Origin: Paratrimastix pyriformis
Taxonomy: Eukaryota > Preaxostyla > Paratrimastigidae
Reading direction: 5' to 3'
Length of the DNA: 64,000 nucleotides
Assembly: GCA_027972325.1 (NCBI GenBank)
Contig: JAPMOS010000141.1
Span: forward strand, 28,076-92,075
The notes beneath the pieces were generated by a model that was not told the origin of the DNA, did no database searches, and saw nothing but the letters and a program-made list of their open reading frames with translations. Position numbers and translations under genes: made by a program. Of the stretch, positions 1 through 9,765 are shown piece after piece; position 1 is the first letter of the stretch; each line of letters starts with the position of its first letter.

Positions 1-98
1 TCCGAACCCCAATCCGGGCTTTCTCCTCCCTGACTTGTCTACTCCGACCCCGCCAACCCAACTGCGCTGTCAGGTCGCCCAAGCATGCCCGCTCGCAG

Positions 99-455
99 AG
101 CCCCGACGAGCGCAAGGAGAAGGACAAGGAGGACAAGCCCGAGGCGGAGAAGGCCAAGAGCAAGAGCAAGAGCCGGCCCAAGTCCAAGTCCCCCAGCCGG
201 TCGCCCTCACCCGCGGCCCGCTCGCACCACTCCAAGTCCAAGTCCCGCTCCCGCTCCCGGTCGGCATCCCCCAAGAAGCAGCCCTCGAAGTCCCGGTCGC
301 CCTCCCCCAAGCCAGCCGCCGACAAGCCCAAGTCCCGCTCCCGGTCTCGGTCGGCCTCTCCCGCCCCTCCGGCAGTAGCCACTGTTTCTGCTCCGGCGGC
401 CGACGAGCCCAAGCAGGAGCCCGCGGCGGAGAAGGAGGAAACCCATGCCGAATAA
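99..455 (+). CDS. RS-domain protein, C-terminal exon (SR splicing-factor-like)
   Basis: The exon opens after a CAG acceptor at 96-98 and reads SPDERKEKDKEDKPEAEK before a dense run of Arg-Ser, Lys-Ser and Ser-Pro dipeptides (for example PKSKSPSRSPSP and KPKSRSRSRSASP). It ends in an acidic tail KQEPAAEKEETHAE and a TAA at 453-455. Such tails belong to SR-type splicing factors, which bind pre-mRNA through an N-terminal RRM and recruit the spliceosome through the phosphorylated RS region. The RRM would lie left of the window, so the exact protein cannot be named. Two other frames are also open here, but they give only composition-driven Pro/Arg or Gln strings; the RS frame is the one with family-like content. 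The preceding intron occupies at least bases 1-98. Confidence 0.7.
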   Translation, partial: SPDERKEKDKEDKPEAEKAKSKSKSRPKSKSPSRSPSPAARSHHSKSKSRSRSRSASPKKQPSKSRSPSPKPAADKPKSRSRSRSASPAPPAVATVSAPAADEPKQEPAAEKEETHAE

Positions 456-546
456 ACGATCAAGCGCGTTGTCCATTTGATCCCTTGCCCGTTTGATGTT
501 GATTGTTTTTTTTGTTGTTGTCGGAAAATCCCTTCTCTCGTTCTCA

Positions 547-906
547 TCACACTCTTTTAAGGAGGAAAACCCAGAAACTCTCGTGCACCAGCACGATGGC
601 CCAGAACGCGATTCGGTATGATGATTTGCGCGTCTTGTGGTGAAACAGCTGCTGGGCCAGCAACGCGCCAGGCCAGCCGCCCAGGAGTTCCACAGTGTGA
701 AGTGTGTTCTCCGAGATGCGCCATTGGCCAGAGCGAGCCTTGCACTTATCGCACCAGGAGAGAAGGAATGCCAAGAAACTCCCGATACCATAGGTTGCCA
801 GAGTCACCGAAGAAACCCCAAGGAAGAGAGAGCTGACCAAAGGGACGGAACACAACGCCAGGTATACAACTCCCTTGAAGGCCGCCGAGCAGCGGGAGCT
901 GCCCAT
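547..906 (-). CDS. DUF1294 family small membrane protein
   Basis: This is a 119-residue, intron-free protein. The first ATG in frame is at 906; the frame stays open further upstream but has no ATG there. Two hydrophobic helices near the N terminus (VVYLALCSVPLVSSLFLG and YGIGSFLAFLLSW) precede the DUF1294 signature: a Lys/Arg-rich turn, then RISENTLHTVELLGGWPGA, LLAQQLFHHKTRK and a last hydrophobic segment FWAIVLVHESFW. DUF1294 proteins are common in bacteria, often fused to a cold-shock domain, and their function is unknown. No cold-shock domain is present here. The gene is divergent from the amidohydrolase with only 65 bp between start codons, so the two probably share a bidirectional promoter. 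Family assignment is confident; role is not. Confidence 0.8.
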   Translation of the reverse strand: MGSSRCSAAFKGVVYLALCSVPLVSSLFLGVSSVTLATYGIGSFLAFLLSWCDKCKARSGQWRISENTLHTVELLGGWPGALLAQQLFHHKTRKSSYRIAFWAIVLVHESFWVFLLKRV

Positions 907-971
907 GGCGGCAAGGCAGAGATTCCCCAACGGGAGGAGGATGCAGCCTGCAAACAACCTTCCCCACCTTG

Positions 972-2805
972 ATGAGCAAGCAAGGACGACAAACTGAGCT
1001 TTTCGGGGGCCACGTGCTGAACCTCGACTCAGGTGAGCAAGAAGAACGGAGCCTCTTCATTTCCGGTGGCCGTCTGATGTCCTCTTTGGATGATGCAAAG
1101 GAATGGGATCGTGTCGATTGTCACGGCCTTTTCCTGATTCCTGGGCTTGTGGACTCGCATGTCCATTTCTCACAGACTGGCCTCCCTGACGGCCGACCAG
1201 ATTCTCTCGACCTGACGCGATTCTATCCTTTCGACCAAGTCGTCCACGAGCTCCAAACGACCGGACCCCAGCGGTTCTTTCCGACATACCTTGGAAGTGG
1301 CGTAACCTCGGTGATGGACGTGGGGGGATTCCCATGGACGTTTGACATGGCACGGGCAAGCGTGAATAACCCAAATTCCCCCAATATCGCCGTCACGGGT
1401 CTGTTTCCCTTTCTTTCCCCTCCTGCACCACCGGTCTTCCTTTCAGGCCCATTGCTTTCCACCATTGAGTTCAAGCGACTCAACCCCGGTCAAGAATGCT
1501 CATTTCTCTATGTCCCGGACGAGGACTCCGCCCGGGCCCGGGTTCGCTATCTGGTCGGGTCGCCCGAGCATGGTGGCCTCGGCTCACCCATGGTCAAGAT
1601 CTGGTTTATCCCACGCGCGGGCGCATTTGAACAGCAATCCCGGGTCGTCCAGGTCTGGGTGACGGTACACCGGCGATATCCGCACACAACACACACCACA
1701 CGTCAGGCCGCCACCGAGGAGGCCAAAGCGCTGGGCGCTCGGGTTTGTGTCCACGCCACGGGCCGGGCGGAGGCCCTGCGGGCGCTGATGGCCGGGTGTG
1801 ACTATCTCGTGTCCGCCTGCCCCGTGCCATCTGTGCTCATCCACATCTGCGCTCATCTGCGCGGCGACTGCTTTCTCACCCGTGACCTCCTTCCAGCCAC
1901 TCGGTGGAGGATGCCCCGCTGGGGCGCGACTTCATTCAGCGCTGTCTGCGCCAGCATACCATCCTGTGCCCCACCCTGACGGTGATGGAGGGGTCCGCAC
2001 CATTGCCCCTGAGCCTCATTCTCCCAGGGGGCGGATCCACTCGCCCTCGCCCATGGGACCCATCTCACGCCACCATATCTCCCCCCAGATATACCCGTCT
2101 CACCGAGGTTCTATCGACGGGCACGGCGCCGGTTCTGGATGATCCCAACCATTTGGTGGACGCCATCACCAGGGCCCGGGCCGCCAGGCTGCCCGAGCTG
2201 GTGGACGAGGGCGCCCGGGCCAGGATGACCCCCGCCAGGCTGGAGGCCACCCAGGCCCGCACCGCCAAGGGCCTCCGACAGGCCTCGCAGAACCTCCTCG
2301 CGCTGGTCCGTCCGGCTGTCCGCTGCTTCCATGCTGCATCATGACCCAGTCATCCGGTCATCATCATCATCACCCAGTCATCATCAGGCATCATCACCCA
2401 GGCATTGTCACCAAATCCCCCCCCCCCCCCCCCCCGGCTCAGGTCTCGGCCGGGGTGCCCGTCTGCGCCGGGACGGACGCGGGCAACCCGCTGACCCTGC
2501 ACGGGGTGTCCATCCACCGAGAGCTCGAGGCCATGCAGGCTGCCGGCCTGAGCCCCCTTGCCGTCCTCCGTGCGGCCACCCGCAACGGGGCCCTGGCCAT
2601 GGGGCGCCCCGGGGAGCTTGGCGACCTGCGCCCGGGGGCGGCCGCGGATGTTGTGGCCCTGCGGGCGGACCCCATCCAGGAGGGCGTCCGGGCCTGCCGT
2701 CAGGTGGAGTGGGTCGTGCGGGCCGGGGTGCGGAAGACCATCGGGCAGTACCAGGCCCAGGTCATGCACACCGACCAGACCCTGCGGCCCCTCCTCCTCG
2801 CCTGA
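972..2805 (+). CDS. Amidohydrolase (metal-dependent, imidazolonepropionase/prolidase-like)
   Basis: Six exons: 972-1398, 1447-1652, 1707-1810, 1897-1992, 2089-2305, 2443-2805, giving 470 residues in one frame. The metal-binding set of the amidohydrolase TIM barrel is complete: HVH at about 63-65 after IPGLVDS, a His in VCVHATG at about 227, a His in LVHSVEDAP at about 247, and the catalytic Asp in CAGTDAGNP at about 362. The C terminus has the usual LSPLAVLRAATRNGALAMG helix and GDLRPGAAADVVALRADP beta-sandwich return. Such enzymes hydrolyse C-N bonds in amides, hydantoin-like rings or dipeptides; the substrate cannot be read from sequence. No signal peptide is seen, so it is probably cytosolic. 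Five introns of 48-137 nt begin GTCTG or GTCCG. The 48- and 54-nt introns keep the frame if retained and are the least certain. The last intron holds a 16-C run. Confidence 0.85.
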
Positions 2806-3163
2806 GGCACGGAGGACCACCAGGTGCCATCCCGACCACCAGGTGCCATCCCGCTGTGACCAGCCCTCCCCTCCCCTCCCCCCCTCCTGCTCCTCCTGCT
2901 CATCAACCAGAAGGCGGGCGGGGAATGCACACGACTCAAGGTTGGGTCGCAAAGGATGAAAATGGAGGTCGATGGTGAGGGGGGGGGGGGGGGTGAGGGA
3001 GGGTCAGGAAATGGACGAGAGAAAAGGCAGCAGCCAACGGAGGGCGCGAGAAGGCAGCCCCCCCACTTCCCCCCTCTTGGGCGCCCCAAAAGCGAATCCA
3101 ATTCGCTGGGAGGCCCGTGCGGGGGGCGTGAAGGTGGTGCTGCTCCTGCTACCCTGCCCGCTC
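2806..3163. other. Convergent intergenic spacer
   Basis: This stretch lies between the 3' ends of the amidohydrolase (+) and the SAP-domain gene (-). It contains C/T-rich sequence, a short G run near 2979 and no reading frame with recognisable protein content. I see no RNA gene in it. Confidence 0.5.
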
Positions 3164-6100
3164 CTACTCCTGCTGCTGCTCTGGCAGCTGCTGCTGGGCT
3201 GTGGGGAGGCTGGCCGTGCCGTCGGCAGGGGCGTGTGTTGATGTGGCGAAGCGGCGGAAGGACTGGGTCACGGCCGAGAGGACCACCGCCCGGTTGCGGC
3301 TCAGGTTGGCCACCAGCTGCTGCTGCTCGGCTGCGCACACCACCCCACCGCCCGCCGCCCCCCGGGGGGGAACACGGGAGATCCCCAGTGACCCATCAGC
3401 CATTGTGCGAGGGGTGGTGTGCTCGTGCCGAGACAGAAAGGAATCTCAAGGGAGGAGGGAATAACAAATGCCACTGCGCGCCCGAGGGGGCACACGGGGG
3501 TTCGCCTTCCCTTCAAGAGGCGAGGCAGCAGGGAGTAGGGCGGACCCTTGAGGAGGGACCGCTGCTCCTCGACCCGTGCCCGGCCGCCCGGGGCGGGCCG
3601 CTTGCTGGCCCCGATCAGGTCGCGCCGTGCGGCCTTGCCCGTCTTCAGGCTGCTCACACACACGGGGCAGGGGGGGGGGGGGGGGGGGGGGGGGCGGAGT
3701 GAATGGATTTGAGCGGGTGGATGTGAGTCTGTCTTGCCCGTCTTCAGGCTGCTCGCACACACGGGGCAGGGGGCGGAATGAATGGAGGGAGGGTTTGAGC
3801 GGGTGGCGGGTGAAGGCGCGTCTGTCTTGCGCTCACACGCGGCAGGGGGGCGGAGTGGATGGAGGGAGGGTTTGAGCGGGTGGATGTGCGTCTGTCTTGC
3901 CCGTCTTCAGGCTGCTCACACGTGGCGGGGGGGGGGGGGGGGGGGGCGGGTGAATGGAGGGAGGGTATGAGCGGGTAGTGGGTGGATGTGCGTCTGTCTT
4001 GCCCGTCTTCAGGCGGCGGGGGGGGGGGGGGGGGGGTCGCATCGAGGAGGCGGTTTGAGCGGGGTTGGCGTCAAAGCGGAGAGGCAGGGGCAGGGGCAGG
4101 GGCAGGGGCAGGGGCAGGGGCAGGGGCAGGGGCAGGGGCAGGGGCAGGGCAGGGGCAGGGGCAGGGGCAGGGGCAGGGGCAGGGGCAGGGCAGGGGCAGA
4201 GAGTCAGAGGCAGAGTCAGGCAGAGTCAGAGGCAGAGTCAGAGGCAGAGTCAGGCAGAGTCAGAGGCAGAGTCAGGCAGAGTCAGAGGCAGAGCCAGAGG
4301 CAGAGGGAGCCGAGAGAGGCAGAGGGAGCCGAGAGAGGCAGAGGGAGCCGAGAGAGGCAGAGGGAGCCGAGAGAGGCAGAGGGCGGAGCCGGGCATCAGC
4401 AAAGCGGAGAGGCGGCGGAAGGTGGCTGTCATGTCCGATCGATGTTCTGTCTGTGTCTGTCTGGTGGGCCGACCTTGTCTGGGCGGCGTGGGCCTGGACG
4501 CGCTGCTTCTGGGCGGCGCCATGCTTTGCCCTGAGCATCGCCATCCGGTCGGCCGGCGCGGCGGCGCCCCCGTCACTGCCCGCGATGGCTGCCGGGGCCG
4601 GGGGCTGGGGACGGTCGGGGGAAGCCAGAAAGACGACGGCAGGCGGCCGGACGGCGGTCGCTGCCTCGTCGGCGTCGGCGTCGGCGTCCTCATCGCCATC
4701 GCCCGGCGCGGCGAACTGGCGTGTGTCGGGGGGGTGCCGGGGAAGGGCATGGTCAGAGCCCGTGGGGGAAAAATGGACGGACGCAGGGGTGGGGTCAGGG
4801 AGCCGCGGGACATGGATGGGAACGAGACATGGGGGGAATGGAGACACACCGGGGGGACAGGCGATGAGAGGGCGGGCGGAACATGGGGAACGGGACCACG
4901 GAATGGGGACATGGAAGGGGGGCCACGAAACATGGGATGAGAATGGCGGGCGTGTGGTAGAGACAGCACCAAGGACCATGTCCCGATACGGGAAAATGGT
5001 TGACCCTGGTTGGCCCCGTGTGTGTGTGTGTGTGTGTGGGCGGCCAGGGCAACATGACGGGAACAGCAGCACTGGGCGACGACAGACCCTGTTGTTGCTC
5101 GGCGTCTGTTGGGGCTGCGGCCTGGCGGGGGCGGCGGCGGGCGGGCGGGGCGAGTCGGTGACGATGTTCATCCGGCCGCCGTCCTCCTCCTCGGCATCAT
5201 CATCATCGTCACCCTCCTCGCTCGCCTCTCCGCTCTTGGCGGGGCCCTGCGGGGCGCTGTCGTCGGCAGGCTCGGCAACCTCCCCGCTGGCCGCCAGGGC
5301 CAAGGGGCGGGCAGCTTGCATCATGGCAGCGTGGGTCTGCAGCAGGCAGGCGGTTGGTGGTGGCGGTGGCGGTGACAAGGACGATGACGATGATGACGAT
5401 GATGGCGATGATGGCGCTGATGATGATGGCGATGATGAGGATGTTGATGATGGCGCTGATGGTGATGATGGTGATGGCGATGGTGATGGCGATGGTGATT
5501 GATGATTTGTGTGTTGGCGGAGGGCGGTGTTGTGCGGACCGCGAAGAAGGGGTTCCGGTAGGCGCCCCACGTCGGCCGGGGGGAGTTCGAGCCGGGCGCT
5601 CTGTCGGCCAGTAAAATGCCAAAGCAGCCAAGCAGCCAAGCAGCCAAGCAGCCAAGCAGCCAAGCAGCCAAGCAGCCAAGCAGCCAAGCAGCCAAGCAGC
5701 CAAGCAGCCAAGCAGCAGCAGCAGGCACCGCCACATCAACATCAGAACAGGGGCCGAGGAGGGACATGTGGTGAAACGGAATGCCCGCGGGGGGGCGCGT
5801 GAGGGGTGGCGGGATTCTTCGCAGAGCAGGGGCTGGGGGGTGGGATGGGAGGGGGTGGGGGCCCGGTGAATCCAGACCCATAAGAGGGGAGGCCCGTTGT
5901 CGGGGTGGTGGCCGTCACGGTGCCTGTGGCGGCGGGGACAGTCGGAGGGGCTGCCAGCGCCATGAGCGACGCGCCCAGCGGGTTGGAGACGCGCCGCCCC
6001 GAGCCGGGGACGCCCGCCCGGCGGAGGCACAGGGTCGAGGCGAGCGGGGAGGCGGCCGCCTGGTCGGCCAGGGTCAGGATGACCTGCCGCAGCACCGGGA

Positions 6101-9100
6101 TCAGCACCCCCAGCATCAGCATGAGCACCGGGCGCAGTGGCCGTGCCGTGCCGTGCCGTGCCGTGCCGTGCCGTGCCGTGCCGTGCCGTGCCGTGCCGTG
6201 CCGTGCCGTGCCGTGCCGTGCCGTGCCGTGCCGTGCCGTGCCGTGCCGTGCCGTGCCGTGCCGTGCCGTGCCGTGCCGTGCCTGTCTTTCCGTCGCCATT
6301 TTTTTTCGTCTGCCGTGTCTTTCGGCTTGGCTTGGCGCGTTCTCCCGCTCGCACAGCACGGCACGGCACGGCACAGCACGGCACAGCACAGCACGGCACG
6401 GCACGGCACGGCACAGCACGGCACAGCACAGCACGGCACAGCACGGCACGGCACGGCACGGCACGGCACGGCACGGCACGGCACGGATCAGCAGCATCAG
6501 CATCAGCAGCATCAGCATCAGCACATCACATCACATTGCGTGGCGGCGGACCTCATCGAGGATGGACCCAGTTGTCCCGGCGCCCTTGGGCTGCGTCGCC
6601 GCGGCCTCGGGGCCCAGCTTGATGGGGGGCGGCAGGACGGTGGGCATGAAGGCCACCTGGCTGCTGGTGCTGCTGGTGCCCGGCCCGGGAATGCGCCGTT
6701 CGCCCATCAGGGCGGGCCGGTTCTGGTAGCGGGAGGCATGCACGCGCCGTTCAATGGTCTGCTGGAGGGCCTGGGTGCGGGCGCTGCTCCGAGTGCGGGC
6801 ACGCTGGGCATGCTGCATGGCCAGCTGCTTGAGGCGGGCGCCGGGTTCGGGGAGGGCCGTGGACGCACTGCCGCCGCTGACGATGGGGCCGGCCGGGGCG
6901 GCGGTCGGGAAGTCGGGCTGGGGGGCGGCGGCGGCAGGTGTCTCGGGGACGGGAGCGAGACTGGCCTCCTGGCTGGGCGCCGGTTTGGGGGTGTGGGGCC
7001 GGGGCTGTCGGGGGATGGCAGGGTAGGGCAGGGGGCGAGCATGGGGTGTATGAGAGGTCGAAGAGCGGGGGCGGTGGTGGCCGCGCGGACAGAGGCGGGG
7101 GGTCATGTGGGTGGGGGTAATGTGGGTGGGGGTAATGTGGGTGTGGGTGATGTGGGTGATGTGGGTGGGGGTGATGTGGGTGGGGGTGATGTGGGTGTGG
7201 GTGATGTGTGGGTGATGTGGGTGTGGGTGATGTGGGTGTGGGTGATGTGGGTGGGGTTGGTTGCAGACGGTGGCCAGGGCGGCGGGGACGGGGCAGGCGA
7301 TCCAGTGGGCCGCCAAACTGAGCCGGCGGGCCTGCTGGGCGCATTCCCGGGTGGGCGTCTGCCAATTGGGCGGGGGGCGGGGGGCGGGGGGGATGAGGGA
7401 CAGGAAGAAGAGGGGAGCACAAAGCCCGACGGGAGGGCAGATGTCTGTGAAGACGGCTGGGGCGGGTGGGGTGGGCCGCGCTGTCCGGTGGGTCCCACTC
7501 GCCCCCAGCCCTCCTCCCGGCCCCGGCCCCCTCCGGCCCCCCTCCCGGCCCCCCCTCCCGGCCCTCCCCGGACGCCAAGCGCACGGGACCTCCTGCTTCT
7601 GGTGGGTCCAGTGGGCAGCCAGCGACTCGAACTTCTGTGAGAGCTGCACCGTCACCGGGTGGGCGGGCGTCCCCGGGGCTGCTGCTGCTGCTGCTGCCTC
7701 TGGTGGCCGGGCCGGGAGGCCCAGCTCCTCATCGGCGGGCCCGCGGGGGCGGCGCCAGGTGTCTGTGGGGCAGAGAGGGTCTCCTTGGGCGAGACGAAGG
7801 GCGGGGTCTCACAGCAGCCCGCCATGGGCGAGGCGCGAACGGGGTCGCCAAGACGACTGCAGGGTCAGCGGCGCCGGGGTCGCGGGGGGCTCGGCGGGTG
7901 CAACGGGGGTGGACAAAGCTTCGTGGACCGCCGGGGCAGTGGGCATGGTGGCGGCTGAGGGAGCCGGTGCCGGGAGGGGGCTTGACACGGCCATAGGGGC
8001 CGGGCGCGAGGCAGACACCGGGGTGGACGGGGCGACACGGTCCGGGGTGGTGCACACGGCCATTCCGCAGGGCGAGTGCGCCGCCGGCTGGGGCTGCGGG
8101 CTGGCTTCGGGGTGGTCGGCCCGGGCCATTCCTGCGGGCGTGCAGGGCGCGGCGATTGCGGCGGCGGGGGTCGAAGTGGTGGGAGCGGGGGCCGGAGTGG
8201 CGGGGCCGGGGTGGCGGGGGCCGGGGTGGCGGGGCCGGGGTGACGGGGGCCGGGGTGACGGGGGCCGGGGTGACGGGGCCGGGGTGACGGGGCCGGGGTG
8301 ACGGGGCCGGGGTGGCAGGGGCCGGGGTGGCAGGGGCCGGGGTGGCAGGGCCGGGGTGGCAGGGGCCGGGGTGGCAGGGGCCGGGGTGGCAGGGGCCGGG
8401 GTGGCAGGGGCCGGGGTGGCAGGGGCCGGGGTGGCAGGGGCCGGAGTGGTGGGAGTGATGTGGGCCGGGGTGGCGGGGGCCGGAGTCGCGTGGGCCGGAG
8501 ATGCCGGAGCCGGCCAGGTGGCTGGAGCCGGGGTGGCAGGGGCCGGAGTGACGGGAACGGGAGCCGGGGTGGCGGGGGCCGGGGTCACGGGGGCCGGTGT
8601 TCCCGGGGCCGGAGCAGGGGCGGCTGGCGATCTGGCCGGAAGGGAAGCCGGGGTGGCTGTCCGAACGGGGGTTGTCCGAACGGGGGTTGCCCGAACGGGG
8701 GTTGCCCGAACGGGGGTTGCCCGAACGGGGGTTGCACGAACGGGGGTGGATGGAGCAGGGATGGCTGGTGGAGTCACTGCAGCTGGAGCAGGAGCAGGTG
8801 CAGGAGGAGCAGGTGCAGGAGGAGCAGGTACAGGAGCAGGAGTGGTTGGGGCTGAGGCTACTGTCTTTGGAGTGGCTGGCGCAGCGGTTGGAGAGGACGG
8901 AGGAGGCGTGGCCTTTTTGAGACGCACATCAATGATGAAGCAGCGCACCGGAAACGCGAATGGACGGACCTTGCATTGATGATCATGTGCTAACCGAGTC
9001 AAGGCTTCAATGATATCGACTGACTACACGTAAGAATCAGGAAAAAGGACGGGACACAAGATCTTAGAATGATGAACGATAGAACACGAAGACCTTGAGA

Positions 9101-9204
9101 TTTGCCTTGATGTGATGTTTTTTGGCGAGTGCCTGGAGCTGAGCGCGTTTCATCCCCTCCAGATCGGCGATTTCATAATCAATTTCAATATCTTGATCAG
9201 CCAT
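3164..9204 (-). CDS. SAP-domain protein with NuSAP-like N terminus and Pro/Ala-rich repeats
   Basis: The first two exons (9204-9094, 9023-8970) encode [37 protein letters not shown] and [18 protein letters not shown], a SAP-like helix-turn-helix closest in pattern to nucleolar/spindle protein NuSAP. Exon 3 (about 8912-7810) is a PAPAT/TPVRA repeat region. Then come 7643-7590, 7358-7269 (both with a SLAAHW motif), 7004-6552 and 6083-5878, which join in phase. Less certain exons follow: acidic at about 5340-5170 ([15 protein letters not shown]), about 4750-4440 ([17 protein letters not shown]), about 3650-3560 ([18 protein letters not shown]) and about 3400-3164 ([19 protein letters not shown]), ending PEQQQE. 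NuSAP proteins bind DNA and microtubules in mitosis; that role is inferred only from the N terminus. It could be two genes, since the 5.8-3.1 kb exons are linked by strand and style only. Confidence 0.6.
3632..4037 (-). repeat. Intronic minisatellite made from an exon boundary (LKTGK junction)
   Basis: The motif CCCGTCTTCAGGC with flanking CTCACAC and GGCAG occurs at about 3641, 3733, 3899 and 3999, with a degenerate copy near 3828, at spacings of about 90-170 bp. On the minus strand each unit is an acceptor followed by the start of the exon encoding LKTGK. Only the unit at about 3650 continues into a long open exon ([12 protein letters not shown]). The others read KTD and run into intron-like sequence. 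G runs of about 20 separate the units (3668, 3929, 4017). Confidence 0.65.
4082..4390. repeat. GGGGCA hexamer tract grading into GGCAGAGTCA and GAGAGGCAGAGGGAGCC repeats
   Basis: Bases 4085-4200 are about 18 tandem GGGGCA units. They change into a GGCAGAGTCA tract (4200-4310), then a 17-bp AGGGAGCCGAGAGAGGC-type repeat to about 4390. The array lies in a presumed intron of the minus-strand SAP-domain gene. No coding role is likely; the long ORFs here come from repeat composition. Confidence 0.85.
5619..5720. repeat. CCAAGCAG octamer satellite
   Basis: About a dozen tandem copies of CCAAGCAG are followed by a short CAG run. It lies between two predicted exons of the minus-strand SAP-domain gene. 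The flanking 5350-5510 segment is a GAT/GGC-rich degenerate repeat on the plus strand. Confidence 0.85.
6141..6485. repeat. Inverted pair of pentanucleotide arrays (CCGTG)28 and (GCACG/GCACA)27
   Basis: Bases 6141-6280 are 28 perfect CCGTG units. After a 70-bp unique spacer (6281-6350), bases 6351-6485 are 27 GCACG-type units, the reverse complement of the first array, with about eight units changed to GCACA. The block sits in the intron between the 7004-6552 and 6083-5878 exons of the minus-strand gene. The transcript could fold into a stem of about 135 bp. Confidence 0.95.
7098..7262. repeat. GTGGGTGTGGGTGAT-type minisatellite
   Basis: Irregular tandem GTGGGTGNGGGTRAT units fill the intron of the minus-strand SAP-domain gene between its 7358-7269 and 7004-6552 exons. 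The unit boundaries vary, which suggests slippage. Confidence 0.8.
8170..8755 (-). repeat. Coding minisatellite: PAPAT and TPVRA repeats
   Basis: On the minus strand this encodes tandem TPVRA (about 8660-8745), then PAPAT/PATPA 15-bp units. Between about 8195 and 8360 the array has small indels, so the frame passes through RPLPP and RPPSP versions before returning to PAP-type coding. The exon stays open throughout. Confidence 0.75.
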
Positions 9205-9765
9205 AGGTCGAGAAGGCTCTCAGTCAGTGTTGAACACTCAAACGTGAAGAGAGCCGACTCTGGCAGGGGGCTAGTGGTTGTGCCACTTTATTTGTGCTCA
9301 CTGTTGACGATCCGGCATCGCCCTTCCCCCAAAAGCCGGAACAAAACTTATGCAGTCCCTGAAGGCTCCCACGTCCTGAAACAAGAGTTTGTTCGGACCG
9401 TTTTTTGAGTAAAGAAACTTTTCAGTTCCCACGATGTAACGTTCAAGCCCTTTTTGGGACCGAACCGGGGTGGTCGGGGCAGAGTCCCAGGAGGGCGGGG
9501 TGATGCACCAGGGTGCGGGAAGGTGCCGCGTGACCTACCGAAGGGTCCAAAGCAGAAGTTTGGCGAAGGGGCGCGCCGGTCCAAAAACAGGGGGAAAAAC
9601 GTGTTGGCCCGGGGACAATGGGGCAATTGCCGGAGAAGAACGATGAAAGGGGTGAGGGAAGAAAGAAAGAGAGGGAAGAGGAGACGATACAAAAGGAAAA
9701 GAAGAGCAAAAACAGTCCCCTGCTCCATCCCCGTTGACCAGTCAGTCGTCTAAACACACATGTAG
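9205..9765. promoter_or_regulatory. Divergent intergenic region
   Basis: This stretch separates the SAP-domain gene (-) from the CatSper-like gene (+). It likely holds both promoters and possibly a short first coding exon of the channel gene (an ATG-AAA-GGG followed by GTGAGG near 9640 would splice in frame). AT content is higher than in the surrounding DNA. I found no defined motif. Confidence 0.4.

Noticed and set aside
955-971. Longer DUF1294 protein starting at 957 and amidohydrolase starting at 969
   Set aside because: Both would need TTG starts. The first ATGs are at 906 and 972.
6116-6524. Long overlapping ORFs in several frames encoding PCRAV, HGTAR and RAVPC repeats
   Set aside because: They are translations of the pentanucleotide arrays, open in all frames because CCGTG and GCACG contain no stop. 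They lie in an intron of the minus-strand gene.
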